Source: Sipunculus nudus | Lineage: Eukaryota; Annelida; Sipuncula; Golfingiida; Sipunculidae | Direction of reading: 5' to 3' | Assembly: GCA_026874595.1 (NCBI GenBank) | Contig: CM049315.1 | Location: 68,147,916 to 68,211,915 of the forward strand | Length of the DNA: 64,000 bases | Shown: positions 1-12,659 of the stretch, one piece after another | How positions within the stretch are numbered: position 1 is the stretch's first letter | How the letters are laid out: every line of letters starts with the position of its first letter | Translations under genes and position numbers: made by a program | The notes under the pieces: model-generated | The model's input: the letters and a program-made list of their open reading frames with translations, nothing else | What the model was told of the DNA's origin: nothing | Database searches by the model: none

Positions 1-79
1 TGTTTTGTAATCTGACTAACTTGATCATTCCTTCAGAGGAAACGGATGGAGGTTAATAGGTTAAAATAAAAATAAGACA

Positions 80-3000
80 ATGGTCCCCACATCATATGGT
101 TATGTTATTGGTTTTCTAACATACACACTTGACGTTAAACCATGGTCACTACATCATATGGTTATCTTCATGGTCTTCTAACAGACACTATCAATGTTAG
201 ACCATGGCCACCACAACATATGGTCATCTTCATGGTCTTATAAAAGACACTATCAATGTTAGACCATGGTCACCACACAATATGGTTATCTTCAAGGTCT
301 TCTAACATAGACTATCAATGTTAGACCATGGTCACCACATCATATGGTTATCTTCATGGTCTTCTTACAGACACTACCAATGTTAGTCCATGGTCACAAC
401 ATTATATGGTTATCTTCATGGTCTTCTAAAAGACACTATCAATGTTAGACCATGGTAACCACATCATATGGTTATCATCATGGACTTCTCATAGACACTA
501 TCAACGTTAGACCATGGTTTCTACACCCTATGGTTACCTTCATGGTCTTTCACAGGCACTATCAATGTTAGACCATGGTCACCACACCATATGGTTACCT
601 TCATGGTCTTCTAACAGACACTATCAATGTTAGACCATGGTCAACACATCATATAGTAATGTTCATGGTCTTCTAACAGACACTATCAATGTTAGACCAT
701 GGTCACAACACCATATGGTTATCTTCATGGTCTTCTTACATAGACTATCAATGTAAGACCATGGTCACCACATCATATGGTCATCTTCATGGTCTTATAA
801 AAGACACTATCAATGTTAGACCTTGGTCACCACATCATATGGTCATCTTCATGGTCTTATAAAAGACACTATCAATGTTAGACCATGGTCACCACATCAT
901 ATGGTCATCTTCATGGTCTTATAAAAGACACTATCAACGTTAGACCATTGTTTCTACACCCTATGGTTACCTTCATGGTCTTTCACAGGTACTATCAATG
1001 TAAGACCATGGTCACCACACCATATGGTTATCTTCATGGTCTTCTAACAGACACTATCAATGTTAGACCATGGTTACCACATCATATGGTTATCTTCATG
1101 GAATTCTAACAGACATCAATGTTAGACCATGGTCACCACACCGTATGGTTATCTTCATGGTCTTCTAACAGACACTATCAATGTAAGACCATGGTCACCA
1201 CACCATATGGTTATCTTCATGGTCTTCTATCATAGACTATCAATGTTGGAGGATGGTCACAACATCCTATGGTTACCTTCATGGTCTTCTAACAGACACT
1301 ATCATCGTTAGACTAAGGTTACCACACCATATGGTTATCCTAATAGTCTTCAAACAGACACTATCAATGTTAGACCATGGTCACCACACCAAATGGTTAT
1401 CTTCATGGTCTTCTAACATAGACCATCAATGTTAGACCATGGTCACCACATCATATGGTTATCTTCATGGTCTTCTTACAGACACTACCAATGTTAGTCC
1501 ATGGTCACCACATTATATAGTTATCTTCATGCTCTTCTTAAAGACACTATCAATGTTAGACCATGGTAACCACATCATATGGTCATCATCATGGACTTCT
1601 CATAGACACTATCAACGTAAGACCTTGGTTTCCATATCCTATGGTTACCTTCATTGTCTTCTAAAAGACACTATCAATGTTAGACCATGGTCATCACACC
1701 ATATGGTTATCTTCATGGACTTCTAACATAGACTATCAATGTTGGAGGATGGTCACCACATCATATGGTTATCTTCATGGTCTTCTAACATAGACTATCA
1801 ATGTTTGACCATGGTCACCACATCATATGGTTATCTTCATGGTCTTCTTACAGACACTAACAATGTTTGACCATGGTAATCACATCATATGGTTATCTTC
1901 ATGGTCTTCTAATAGATACTAATAATGGTTGACCATGCTCACCACACCATATGGTTATCATCATGGACTTCTAACAGACACTATCAATGTTAGACCATTG
2001 TTACCACATCATAAGGTTATCTTCATGGTCTTCTAACATACACTATCAATATTAGACCATGGTCATCACATCGTACTGTTATCATCATGGTCTTCAAAAA
2101 GACACAACCAATGTAAGACCATGGTTACCACATCCTATGGTTATCTTCATGGTCTTCGAATAGACACTAACAATGTTAGATCATGGTCACCACATGATAT
2201 GGTTATCATCGTGGACTTCTAACAGACAGTTTCAACGTTAGACCATGGTTTCTACACCCTATGGTTACCTTCATGGTCTTTCACAGGCACTATCAATGTT
2301 AGACCATGGTCTCCACACCATATGGTAATCTTGATAGTCTTCTAACAGACAGTATCAACGTTAGACCATGGTTTCTACACCCTATGGATAGCTTCATGGT
2401 CTTTCAGAGGCACTATCAATGTTAGACAATGGTCACCACATCATATGGTTATCTAAATGGTCTTTGAACAGACACTATAAATATTAGACCATGGTTAATA
2501 CATCATATGGTTATCTTCATGGTCTTTTAATAGACACTAACAATGATAGACCATGGTCACCCCATCGTATGGTTATCATCATGGTCTTCTAAAAGACACT
2601 ATTGATGTGAGACTATGTTCACTACACCATATGGTTATCATCATGGACTTCTAACAGACACTATCAATGTTAGACCATGGTTACCACATCATATGGTTAT
2701 CTTCATGGTCTTCAAACAGACACTATTGATGTCGGACCATGTTCATCACACCATATGGTTATCATCATGGACTTCTACCAGACACTATCAATGTTAGACC
2801 ATTGTTACCACATCATAAGGTTATCTTCATGGTCTTCTAAGATACACTATCAATATTAGACCATGTCATCACATCGTTTTGTTATCATCATGGTCTTCAA
2901 ACAGACACTACCAATGTTAGGCCATGGTCACCACATGATAAGGTTATCATCATGGACTTCAAACAGACGTTAGACCATGGTTTCTACACCCTATGGTTAC

Positions 3001-6000
3001 CTTCATGGTCTTCTAACAGGCACTTTTAATGTTTGACCATGGTCACCACACTATATGGTTATCTTCATGGTCTTCTAACATAGACTATCAATGTAAGACC
3101 ATAGTCACCACATCATATGGTTATGTTCATGGTCTTCTAACAGACGCTATCAATGTTAGACCATGGTCACCACATGATATGGTTATCATCATGGACTTTT
3201 AACAGACACTATCAACGTTAGACCATGGTTTCTACACCCTATGGTTACCTTCATGGTCTTTCACAGGCACTATCAATGTTAGACCATGGTCACCACACCA
3301 TATGGTTACTTTCATGGTCTTCTAACAGACACTATCAATGTTAGACCATGGTCACCACATCATATGGTTATGTTCATGGTCTTCTAACAGACACTATCAA
3401 TGTTAGACCATGGTCACTCATCATATGGTTATCATCATGGTCTTCTAAAAGACACTATTTATGTGAGACCATGTTCACCACACCATATGGTTATCATCAT
3501 GGACTTCTAACAGACAGTATCAATGTTAGACCATGGTTACCACATCATATGGTTATCTTCATGGTCTTCTAAAAGACACTATTGATGTGGGACCATGTTC
3601 ACCACACCATATGGTTATCATGATGGACTTCTACCAGACACTATCAATGTTAGACCATTGTTACCACAGCATAAGGTTATCTTCATGGTCTTCTAAGATA
3701 CACTATCAATATTAGATCATGGTTACCAGATCACATGGTTATTTTCATGGTCTTCTAATAGACACTTACAATGTTAGACCATGGTCACCACATCATATGG
3801 TTATCTTCATGGTCTTCTAAAAGACACTATTGATGTCAGACCATGTTCATCACACCATATGGTTATCATCATGGACTTCTAACAGACACTATCAATGGTA
3901 GACTATGGTTACCACATCACATGATTATCTTCATGGTCTTCTAATAGACACTTACAATGTTAGACCATGGTCATCACATGATATGGTTATTATCATGAAC
4001 TTCTATCAGACAGTTTCAACGTTAGACAATGGTTTCCACTTCCTATGGTTACCTTCATGGTCTTTCACAGGCACTATCAATGTGAAACCATGGTCTCCAC
4101 ACCATATGGTTATCTTGATAGTCTTCTAACAGACAGTATCAACGTTAGACCATGGTTTCTACACCCTATGGATAGCTTCATGGTCTTTCAGAGGCACTAT
4201 CAATGTTAGACAATGGTCACCACATCATATGGTTATCTAAATGGTCTTCGAACAGACACTATAAATATTAGACCATGGTTAATACATCATATGGTTATCT
4301 TCATGGTCTTTTAATAGACACTAACAATGATAGACCATGGTCACCCCATCGCATAGTTATCATCATGGTCTTCTAAAAGACACTATTGATGTGAGACTAT
4401 GTTCACTACACCATATGGTTATCATCATGGACTTCTAACAGACACTATCAATGTTAGACCATGGTTACCACATCATATGGTTATCTTCATGGTCTTCAAA
4501 CAGACACTATTGATGTCGGACCATGTTCATCACACCATATGGTTATCATCATGGACTTCTACCAGACACTATCAATGTTAGACCATTGTTACCACATCAT
4601 AAGGTTATCTTCATGGTCTTCTAAGATACACTATCAATATTAGACCATGTCATCACATCGTTTTGTTATCATCATGGTCTTCAAACAGACACAACCAATG
4701 TTAGGCCATGGTCACCACATGATTAGGTTATCATCATGAACTTCTAACAGACGTTAGACCATGGTTTCTACACCCTATGGTTACCTTCATGGTCTTCTAA
4801 CAGGCACTATCAATGTTTGACCATGGTCACCACACTATATGGTTATCTTCATGGTCTTCTAACATAGACTATCAATGTAAGACCATAGTCACCACATCAT
4901 ATGGTTATGTTCATGGTCTTCTAACAGACACTATCAATGTTAGACCATGGTCACCACATGATATGGTTATCATCATGGACTTTTAACAGACACTATCAAC
5001 GTTAGACCATGGTTTCTACACCCTATGGTTACCTTCATGGTCTTTCACAGGCACTATCAATGTTAGACCATGGTCACCACACCATATGGTTACTTCCATG
5101 GTCTTCTAACAGACACTATCAATGTTAGACCATGGTCACCACATCATATGGTTATGTTCATGGTCTTCTTACAGACACTATCAATGTTAGACCATGGTCA
5201 CCCCATCATATGGTTATCATCATGGTCTTCTAAAAGACACTATTGATGTGAGACCATGTCCACCACACCATATGGTTATCATCATGGACTTCTAACAGAC
5301 AGTATCAATGTTAGACCATGGTTACCACATCATATGGTTATCTTCATGGTCTTCTAAAAGACACTATTGATGTGGGACCATGTTCACCACACCATATGGT
5401 TATCATGATGGACTTCTACCAGACACTATCAATGTTAGACCATTGTTACCACAGCATAAGGTTATCTTCATGGTCTTCTAAGATACACTATCAATATTAG
5501 ATCATGGTTACCAGATCACATGGTTATTTTCATGGTCTTCTAATAGACACTTACAATGTTAGACCATGGTCACCACATCATATGGTTATCTTCATGGTCT
5601 TCTAAAAGACACTATTGATGTCAGACCATGTTCATCACACCATATGGTTATCATCATGGACTTCTAACAGACACTATCAATGTTAGACTATGGTTACCAC
5701 ATCACATGATTATCTTCATGGTCTTCTAATAGACACTTACAATGTTAGACCATGGTCATCACATGATATGGTTATTATCACGAACTTCTAATAGACAATA
5801 TCAACGTTAGACCATGGTTTCCACTTCCTATGGTTATCTTTATGGTCTTCTTACACAGACTATCAATGTTAGACCATGGTCACCACATCATATGGTTATC
5901 TTCATGGTCTTCTAAAAGACACTATCAATGTTAGACCATGGTCACCACTCCATATGGTTAACTTCATGGTCTTCTAAAAGACACTATCAATGGTAGACCA

Positions 6001-7572
6001 TGGTCACCACATCATATCCTTATCTTCTTGGTCTTCTAACATAGGCTATCAATTAGCCCATGGTCACCACATCATAGGTCATTTTCATGGTCTTCTAACA
6101 GACACTATCAATGTTAGACCATGGTCACTACATCATATGGTTATCTTCATGGTCTTCTTACACAGACTATCAATGTTAGACCATGGTCACCACATCATAT
6201 GGTTATCTTCATGGTCTTCTAAAAGACACTTTTTATGTGAGACCATGTTCACCACACCATATGGTTATCATCATGGACTTCTAACAGACACTATCACTGT
6301 TAGACCATGGTTACCAGATCACATGGTTATTTTCATGGTCTTCTAATAGACACTTACAATGTTAGACCATGGTCACCACATCATATTGTTATCATCATGG
6401 ACTTCTAACAGACACTTTCAATGTTAGACCATGGTCACCACATCATATGGTTAACTTCATGGTCTTCTAAAAGACACTATCAACGTTAGACCATGGTCAC
6501 CACATCATATCCTTATCTTCTTGGTCTTCTAACAGACACTATCAACGTTAGACCATTAATTCAACATCCTATGGTTACCTTCATGGTCTACTAACAGGCA
6601 CTATCAATGTTAGACCATTGTTACCACATCATATTGTTATCATCATGGACTTCTAACAGACACTTTCAATGTTAGACCATGGTCACCACATCATATGGTT
6701 ATCTTCATGGTCTTCTAAAAGACACTATCAACGTTAGACCATTAATTCAACATCCTATGGTTACCTTCATGGTCTACTAACAGGCACTATCAATGTTAGA
6801 CCATTGTTACCACATCATATGGTTATCTTCATGGTCTTCTAACATAGACTATCAATGTTAGACCATGGTCACCACATCAAATGGTTACCTTCATGATCTT
6901 CTAACAGAGAGTATCAATGTAAGACCATGGTCACTACACCATATGGTTAACTTCATGGTGTTCTAACATAGACTATCAATGTTAGACCATGGTATTCACA
7001 TCATATGGCTAACTTCATGGTCTTCTAACATACACTATCAATATTAGACCATGGTCATCACATCGTATTGTTATCATCCTGGTCTTCAAACAGACACTAC
7101 CAATGTTAGACCATGGTTACCACATCATATGGTTATCTTCATGGTCTTCGAATAGACACTAAAAATGTTAGACCATGGTCACCACATGATGTGGTTATCA
7201 TCATGGACTTCTAACAGACACTATCAACGTTAGACCATGGTTTCTACACCCTATGGTTACCTTCATGGTCTTCTGACAGGCACTATCAATGTCAGACCAT
7301 GGTCACCACACCATATGGTTATCTTCATGGTCTTCTAACAGACACTATCAACGTTAGACCATGGTCACCACATAATATGGTTATCTTCATGGTGTTCTAA
7401 CAGACACTATCAATGTTAGACCAAGGTCACAACATGATATGGTTATCTTTCATTGTTTTCCTAAAGACACTATTAATGTTAGACCATGGTCACCATATCA
7501 TATGGTTATCTTCATTATTTTCTAACAGACACTATCAATGTTAGACCAAGGTCACAACATGATATTGTTATT
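80..7572. repeat. 62-bp satellite array, about 120 copies
   Basis: The whole stretch is one tandem array. The unit is 62 bp, contains an NcoI-type CCATGG and an NdeI-type CATATG, and ends with the segment around CACTATCAATGTTAGA. Units differ by scattered substitutions and small indels. Because 62 is not a multiple of three, open frames of 60 to 118 codons arise by chance over three to six units, and all read variants of the same meaningless peptide. I see no splice or promoter signals. The array starts abruptly after about 79 bases of other sequence and fades at 7560-7572. Function is unknown; it could be dispersed or pericentromeric satellite DNA. Confidence 0.97.
2230..5798. repeat. Tandem pair of a ~1784-bp higher-order block inside the satellite
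   Basis: Landmarks at 2284, 2615, 2677, 3533 and 3961 recur almost unchanged at 4068, 4399, 4461, 5318 and 5745, an offset of 1784 to 1785 bp. The block is therefore about 29 monomers long and lies twice in tandem (about 2230-4014 and 4015-5798). The two blocks are far more alike than neighbouring monomers are, so this is a recent unequal exchange or segmental duplication within the array. Confidence 0.9.
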
Positions 7573-8063
7573 TTTGTTAAATATAATTTAACAATAAATC
7601 ATGACTTTAATTCTCAAAACGTTGATTAAAAAACTAACCGAGCAAATGAAAGACAATTAACATCATCTATATTAATTTGTATATACAGGATTATGTTAAA
7701 GAGTACTTAGTAAACAGAGTTCTTTTTTAATGAACCACACAGTAATTTGTGTTCATTCAGCCAATTTATATTGTCATGTAATTTAAAATAACATTGTCAT
7801 TGGTGAGAGAAAGATTTAGACACTCTAAAAATGACTTTCTCATGACTTTTCAATAATAATAAATCAGGATTTTTAAGTACCGATATTGTAAATTTCACTA
7901 TTCATGGCCCCTTTAGGGCGTATTCCAAATAACTGCCTCAGCAGATACTATAAACAATCGAGGTCTATCTGAAAGCGTTTCCATACACGACTTTTCATGT
8001 TACTGAAGATACACATGCACATTCTGTAAGAGAATTTTATAAATAGATTAATTTATTAACCTT
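7573..8063. other. AT-rich intergenic DNA
   Basis: No gene, RNA or mobile element is recognised. The only note is low GC with short A and T runs. Confidence 0.6.
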
Positions 8064-8570
8064 TTATACCAATATGAACACTACAACTATAACGGTATTC
8101 ACATAAAGTGAAGAATGGCTGAGCATGCAGATATAAGTATAAGATTATACATACATATTACGTATATTGCATCAATATTTAGCATGAAAATAAAATGATA
8201 TAAAAATCTTTTTTTTTTTTTTATACCTATATGAACACTACAACAATGACGGCGTTCAATTAAAGTGAAAAATGGCTGATCATGCAGATATAAGTATAAT
8301 AATAAAGATTATACATACATATTACGTATATTGCATCAATATTCAGCATGAAAATAATATGATATAAAAATCTTTTTTTTGTTTTTTTTTTGTTTTTTTT
8401 TATACCTATATGAACACTACAAAAATGACGGCATTCAAATAAAGTGAAAAATGGCTGATCATGCAGATATAAGTATAATAGTAAAGATTATACATGCAAA
8501 TTACATACATTGCATCACAATTCATCATGGAAATTATATAATAAATAATTTAAAAAAAAATTATGTTTGC
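8064..8570. repeat. Three-copy tandem repeat, ~155-180 bp unit
   Basis: Three copies start near 8065, 8221 and 8400. Each begins with a segment like TATACCTATATGAACACTAC, then a core containing GTGAAAAATGGCTGATCATG, then an AT-rich tail. Copies are separated by T-rich runs of different length. A 67-codon open frame at 8451-8654 reads through the third copy and is probably not a gene. Confidence 0.85.
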
Positions 8571-9559
8571 ATTGTCACTATACTTGATGGGTGGTCCATA
8601 TTTGGTACCTGTACAAGAGCTGTAAAGCTGTACCTTTCCATTGTGGTTTTCTAAATTACGTCATCCAGGTATGGACAAGAAACGCTAGCATAACGCACTT
8701 AATGTAAGGCTGAGTAGGAATACTGACACCTACTTCTTGCCTTTTCAATGGCACTACCATACACGTACCCACTTTACATGTGCGGAGCTTCTGATACCAG
8801 AATGCCAAGATTCTGGAGCTACCATCGGATATCTGCTATGTGGTACACTTAAACCTTTGTGCAAATGGCTTAATGATGTAACCTCCCATTTAGTATTCTA
8901 TCATATCAGGAAAATGCAAACTTATTTTTTTTGTACATAACAAACATCATATTATAATATTATAAGAGACATGTATGGTTCTAACGTCCATTCTTTGCAA
9001 TATGAGGCATGGTATTTGGTAATATTGTAATAATTCTATAGCATTCAAACCAAAGTTAAAACTAGGTGGCGCCATCTGCATACCAGTCAAGTGATCAAGA
9101 TGCCTGTAAAGCCTCACGTTGATATCTGATAGCGAAATATGAAGTTCGTGAGCATATCATTTTTAAAGTAATTCAAAGCAATCTCAAACTCAGTTGATCC
9201 CTTTACCCTGAGAAATAGGTAACCATGATATAGAAGCTATGTTCTGATTTATCTAAAAAACAATTGAAATTTTAAATAAATTTAACTTTCTCTCAGATAG
9301 TATATGTGAACTAGGTATATTATTAATGTACATACGTGAACAGGCTTTCTCTTGATATCTGATTAGAGATGGAAAAGAGCCTGAGATGGACAAAAGCCGC
9401 TGCGTGTGTGTAATCGTGTTTCTGAAAGAAAGGGAGAGACAGCCAGATGGAGAGAGGATAGAGATGATATCCTGTGACTGTGAGAAGGTACACAGGTTTT
9501 ATATTGCTCAACTTGAAACTAAAACTGTAGGTTAAGGTCAATTTTAGGTTAGGAGCTAT
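8571..9559. other. Intergenic DNA downstream of the minus-strand gene
   Basis: No coding gene is supported. A CTCF-like core lies at 9062-9073. No clear dispersed element is seen. Confidence 0.5.
9062..9073 (+). promoter_or_regulatory. CTCF-like motif
   Basis: The sequence CTAGGTGGCGCC, with two more A bases before it, matches the known CTCF consensus CCASYAGRKGGCRS at 12 of 14 positions. It lies about 500 bp beyond the 3' end of the minus-strand gene. The match is by eye only, and a short motif like this can occur by chance. Confidence 0.3.
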
Positions 9560-10502
9560 TTATTTACTGACATCGTTAACATTCTCGATGATTCCTTCAT
9601 GCAGATCTTGGATATTCTCAGCTTCGATATAATCAAGAACGCTGAGGTCATCAAATTCATCAGAACACAGGTCCAGGAGTTCAGTGACTGACTTGATAGT
9701 TGAGTCGCTGAGTGATGACGTCACGCTCAGGGCGTCCAGGTTCTCTTGGACCATATCATCAAGGATTTCTCCCAGTGGCCTCCCGTCATTATCAGGGATA
9801 GAAATATTAAAAGGCAACACTTTGGGAGGACAGCGAAGATCTTCCTCTTTTAAGCAGATAGAAGTGATGTCATTTTCCATAAAAAGGCTCTGCAAACCAA
9901 AACCGTCTTCAAAGTCAGGTGATTTGGTGTTATTTGTAACACTGCTGCGTTCATTCTCTGCAGATGTTGTGTCCTGAAAATTTACCAAATCATGATTAGA
10001 AGCACAATCTTCTTTCGGCTCCTCATATGGTGTCCACAAATGCATCGAATCTTCCTCAGCTGACCAAATGGAAGGGTTCTCACTTGGAACAAAAGAGGTA
10101 TCCAGTGGAAACCAAAGGTTTTCTGCTGTTGTCTCCTGGAAATCAAAAGCGTTTGTATTAGATGTATCGCTTCTGCATTCAATTGATGCCATTTCTGTAG
10201 ATTTTGTGCTCTGAAAACTAGACAAGTTATGGTTAGTGACATTCATTTCGTTAGGCTGATCATACGCCCTCCACAGATGCATAAAATCTTGATATTCCTG
10301 AGGTTGTTTATCTTCTCTCGGTCTTCTGAAACAGGCAGACAACTTTCTTACCTCCCTCCGTATGAGAGCCGGCAGCCCTCTCATCCTCCTGATGGCCTTC
10401 AGAAACTGTCTGCCCATACTCACCTGTTTACCACCAGGGGTCGCGGTCTGTGCTTTCACGTGACTCACTTGGTCTGCTGGATTTTTACCGCGTTTGTTCC
10501 TC
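9560..10502 (-). CDS. Unrecognised host protein, exon 2 (residues 37-350)
   Basis: This is the main coding exon of a two-exon minus-strand gene. A polypyrimidine tract and AG (TCTCTTCAG) precede 10502, and the reading frame is open to a TAA at 9560. Joined to exon 1 (12391-12500), AG|G makes an Arg codon and the frame is kept, giving about 350 residues. Residues 37-100 are strongly basic (for example FLKAIRRMRG), while the C-terminal 120 residues are acidic and Ser/Leu-rich. A module MHLWxxYxxPxE...NHxLxxFQ occurs at about 109-137 and again at 188-216, so there is an internal duplication; a weaker LWFPLD lies between. There is no signal peptide, membrane segment or zinc finger. A basic head with an acidic tail would fit a nuclear adaptor or transactivator, but that is inference and I recognise no family. 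AATAAA overlaps the stop codon, so the 3' UTR may be very short. Confidence 0.8.
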
Positions 10503-10565
10503 CTGAAGAGACAGAATGTTTAATATATATATATTGTCTGTGATAAAATGTATTTGTGAAAAGAG

Positions 10566-10566
<1 letters not shown>

Positions 10567-10610
<44 letters not shown>

Positions 10611-10617
10611 GGGTTTA
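10567..10617. repeat. (TA)n microsatellite
   Basis: About 50 bases of pure TA lie in intron 1, close to the acceptor side. Confidence 0.97.
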
Positions 10618-11796
10618 AAATGACAGAAGTAATTTATGAACCACGTATACAATAATCATGTTTCGGGTTTTCATGTATTTAAATTATATTAAACTGACTT
10701 TTGTGTTTATAATGACTATTGCAAATGAAAGAATATATAAATATATTAAATGTTTTCAGTTTAATTAAGTTATTCAATATACTTTCATGATAACATTTTT
10801 TTTTTTGCTCTAAGTGTATATAGTCACCCAGTCAAACCAGTACCGTCTTCCACTCTGTGTGTGACATAGTGAATCAGTATTTAACGACACATTAGGCCTA
10901 ACTTTTACACATACTAAATCTAATATTTTCAGTGTCTACATTTGGTCAATATTAGTATTACTCAAATAAGGACAAATATGTAAAGTGACAACTGACTTTC
11001 GTATAAACTCAGTTCACCGTTTGAAATAAAATACAAAATACATTTCCCGCTAAAAAGTTAGAACTGTTTTTATTTATCCTTTTTATTTTAAATATTATTT
11101 GAGGTATTTATTCATTTTACTGATTAATTTGAAAAGCGAAAAAATAGTAGTGATGCCATGTATATATCCGGGGGGGGGGAGAGGGGGGTACACAAGCTTA
11201 CCAAGGGCAGGCGTAACTTGCGGGATGTTTACAAACGTAATGGTGCCACCATCTATATTTTTGAAAATAACTAAAAAATACCAACTTGTTGAAACTGATC
11301 TGTTAACAGAAATATTATATACGGATATTTATAAAGGACAACGAGGAAACAATGAAGTTGGACGGATCCTCGGCATCTTCTACTGACTGATTTTATTAGC
11401 AAACATTATGTAAATTGAACTTGCTGTTTATACTATATATTTTTGTATATAATTAAATGCCCATGGTTCTTCCTTTTTTAGGACCGAACGTGCGACCTCC
11501 GTCATATTAAAAGCTCAATTCCACCCCTTTGTTTGTTGCTACTGTTTTAAAGAGATTATTACGGGGTTGATAAGCAACTTTGGTTAGGACGTTTCTAGTT
11601 TGGATTATTTTAGAAAGGAAGCAAGGAAAACTTGCAACTATCAATTTTCTGTAAACGCTGTATGCCTAAAATGCATTTTAGCGTGTGTTCACATATAAAC
11701 TTTGGAAAAACTGCGCGACTTTCGATGTTTATGATCAAATGTAATATCTAAACAGCGCATAAAGGTAAAACTGCACTTGACGAGAGGTCAATATAA

Positions 11797-11863
11797 TGCC
11801 ATGGCAACACGCGCAAATTACAAAGGCGGCGCATGCGCCAAAAGTGGATGTCGTTGCCATGGC
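11797..11863. promoter_or_regulatory. Inverted repeat flanking an NRF1-like palindrome
   Basis: GCCATGGCAAC (11798-11808) and GTTGCCATGGC (11853-11863) are perfect 11-bp inverted arms. Midway between them, at 11829-11838, lies GCGCATGCGC, the core of the known NRF1 site. The arms resemble RFX X-box half-sites. The symmetry and local GC richness suggest a regulatory island or alternative promoter in the intron; that is inference. Confidence 0.4.
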
Positions 11864-12390
11864 GCACTTCTATTGATATAGCTCATGTACAACCCCCGCA
11901 ATGCCTGGCCATAATTTGATACAGATTGGCTGTATATAAGCAAACAAAAAGTATTGATGTTTATTTTTAACGTTTACAAATGCACCTTATAAAATATTAA
12001 AGTTTAAGCCAGAGATAATTAATTGTTTAACATTGTTAAAAGTCTTTAATACCCCTTGTCTCGTCCCAAGACGCTTTATTCCGATTCGCTCTGCTCCTCT
12101 CCATCAACTTATCACAGTTGTGGATTCCGCAACAATAACACCCCTAACCCGGCTTCACACGGATTGTTTATCCATACCAGCCGGTAGCCAATATGCAATG
12201 TAAGGTATGCATATTCAGAGCATAGCCTATTTTATATAACACCGAATATATTTATAGGCTTATATATATGTGTGTGTGTGTGGCATCTTGTGGTAGCATG
12301 AAAAATTTGTGACCTTTATAGCTATAGAAGTAACGTACGGTATCTGACTGACTTACAGATCTGCTCCGTACATGTTAGTCTATTACATAC

Positions 12391-12500
12391 CTTTGGCGCC
12401 GTCTTTGGAGTGTTTTTCTCGTCTCCATCCTCTCATCAACGTGTTTCTGCTGGTCCTTGATCCACTGTAACGTTCTGGTCCCGAGTCGCACAGAAGCCAT
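12391..12500 (-). CDS. Unrecognised host protein, exon 1 (residues 1-36)
   Basis: The exon starts with an ATG at 12500 in the context ACAATGGCT and codes for 36 residues plus two bases before the GTATGT donor. The translation starts MASVRLGTRTLQWIKDQQ and becomes very basic near the junction (LQRRRQ), continuing as RRNKRGK in exon 2. It is likely amphipathic and helical. The start is supported by a good Kozak-like A at -3 and by the promoter-like motifs 110-150 bp upstream. An earlier non-coding or coding exon cannot be excluded. Confidence 0.75.
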
Positions 12501-12613
12501 TGTAATTTTCAATGATCGCAATGAAAAAAATCTCACAAAATGTACAGCCGCGATAGAACACGTCCACCAGGTTTTACATTCTTAGCGAGACTAACTTTCC
12601 TGGACATATTTTG

Positions 12614-12653
12614 TGACGTCATCGTTGCCCGGGTAACACGGTTCATGACGTCA
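12614..12653. promoter_or_regulatory. CRE - X-box - CRE cluster, likely promoter of the minus-strand gene
   Basis: Perfect TGACGTCA palindromes lie at 12614-12621 and 12646-12653, 32 bp apart (about three helical turns). Between them at 12624-12637 is GTTGCCCGGGTAAC, a full RFX X-box with a two-base spacer. CRE sites bind CREB/ATF proteins and X-boxes bind RFX proteins; the pair is known from cilia-gene and MHC class II promoters. The cluster lies 114-153 bp upstream of the start codon on the minus strand. Confidence 0.65.
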
Positions 12654-12659
12654 TTAAAT

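Larger units (their letters stand above)
10503..12390 (-). other. Intron 1 of the unrecognised gene
   Basis: The donor is GTATGT just after 12391 on the minus strand and the acceptor is CAG before 10502. The phase on both sides agrees. The intron is 1888 bp and holds a (TA)n tract at about 10567-10617. It also holds a GC-richer island near 11640-11900 with an NRF1-like palindrome and an inverted repeat. No coding exon is seen inside it. Confidence 0.75.

Noticed and set aside
885-6346. Open frames of 60-118 codons in the 62-bp array
   Set aside because: They follow from the unit sequence and its 62-bp length; all read the same peptide in shifting frames with no gene signals.
80-7572. CRISPR-like array
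   Set aside because: There are no unique spacers; the whole unit repeats, and the DNA is eukaryotic.
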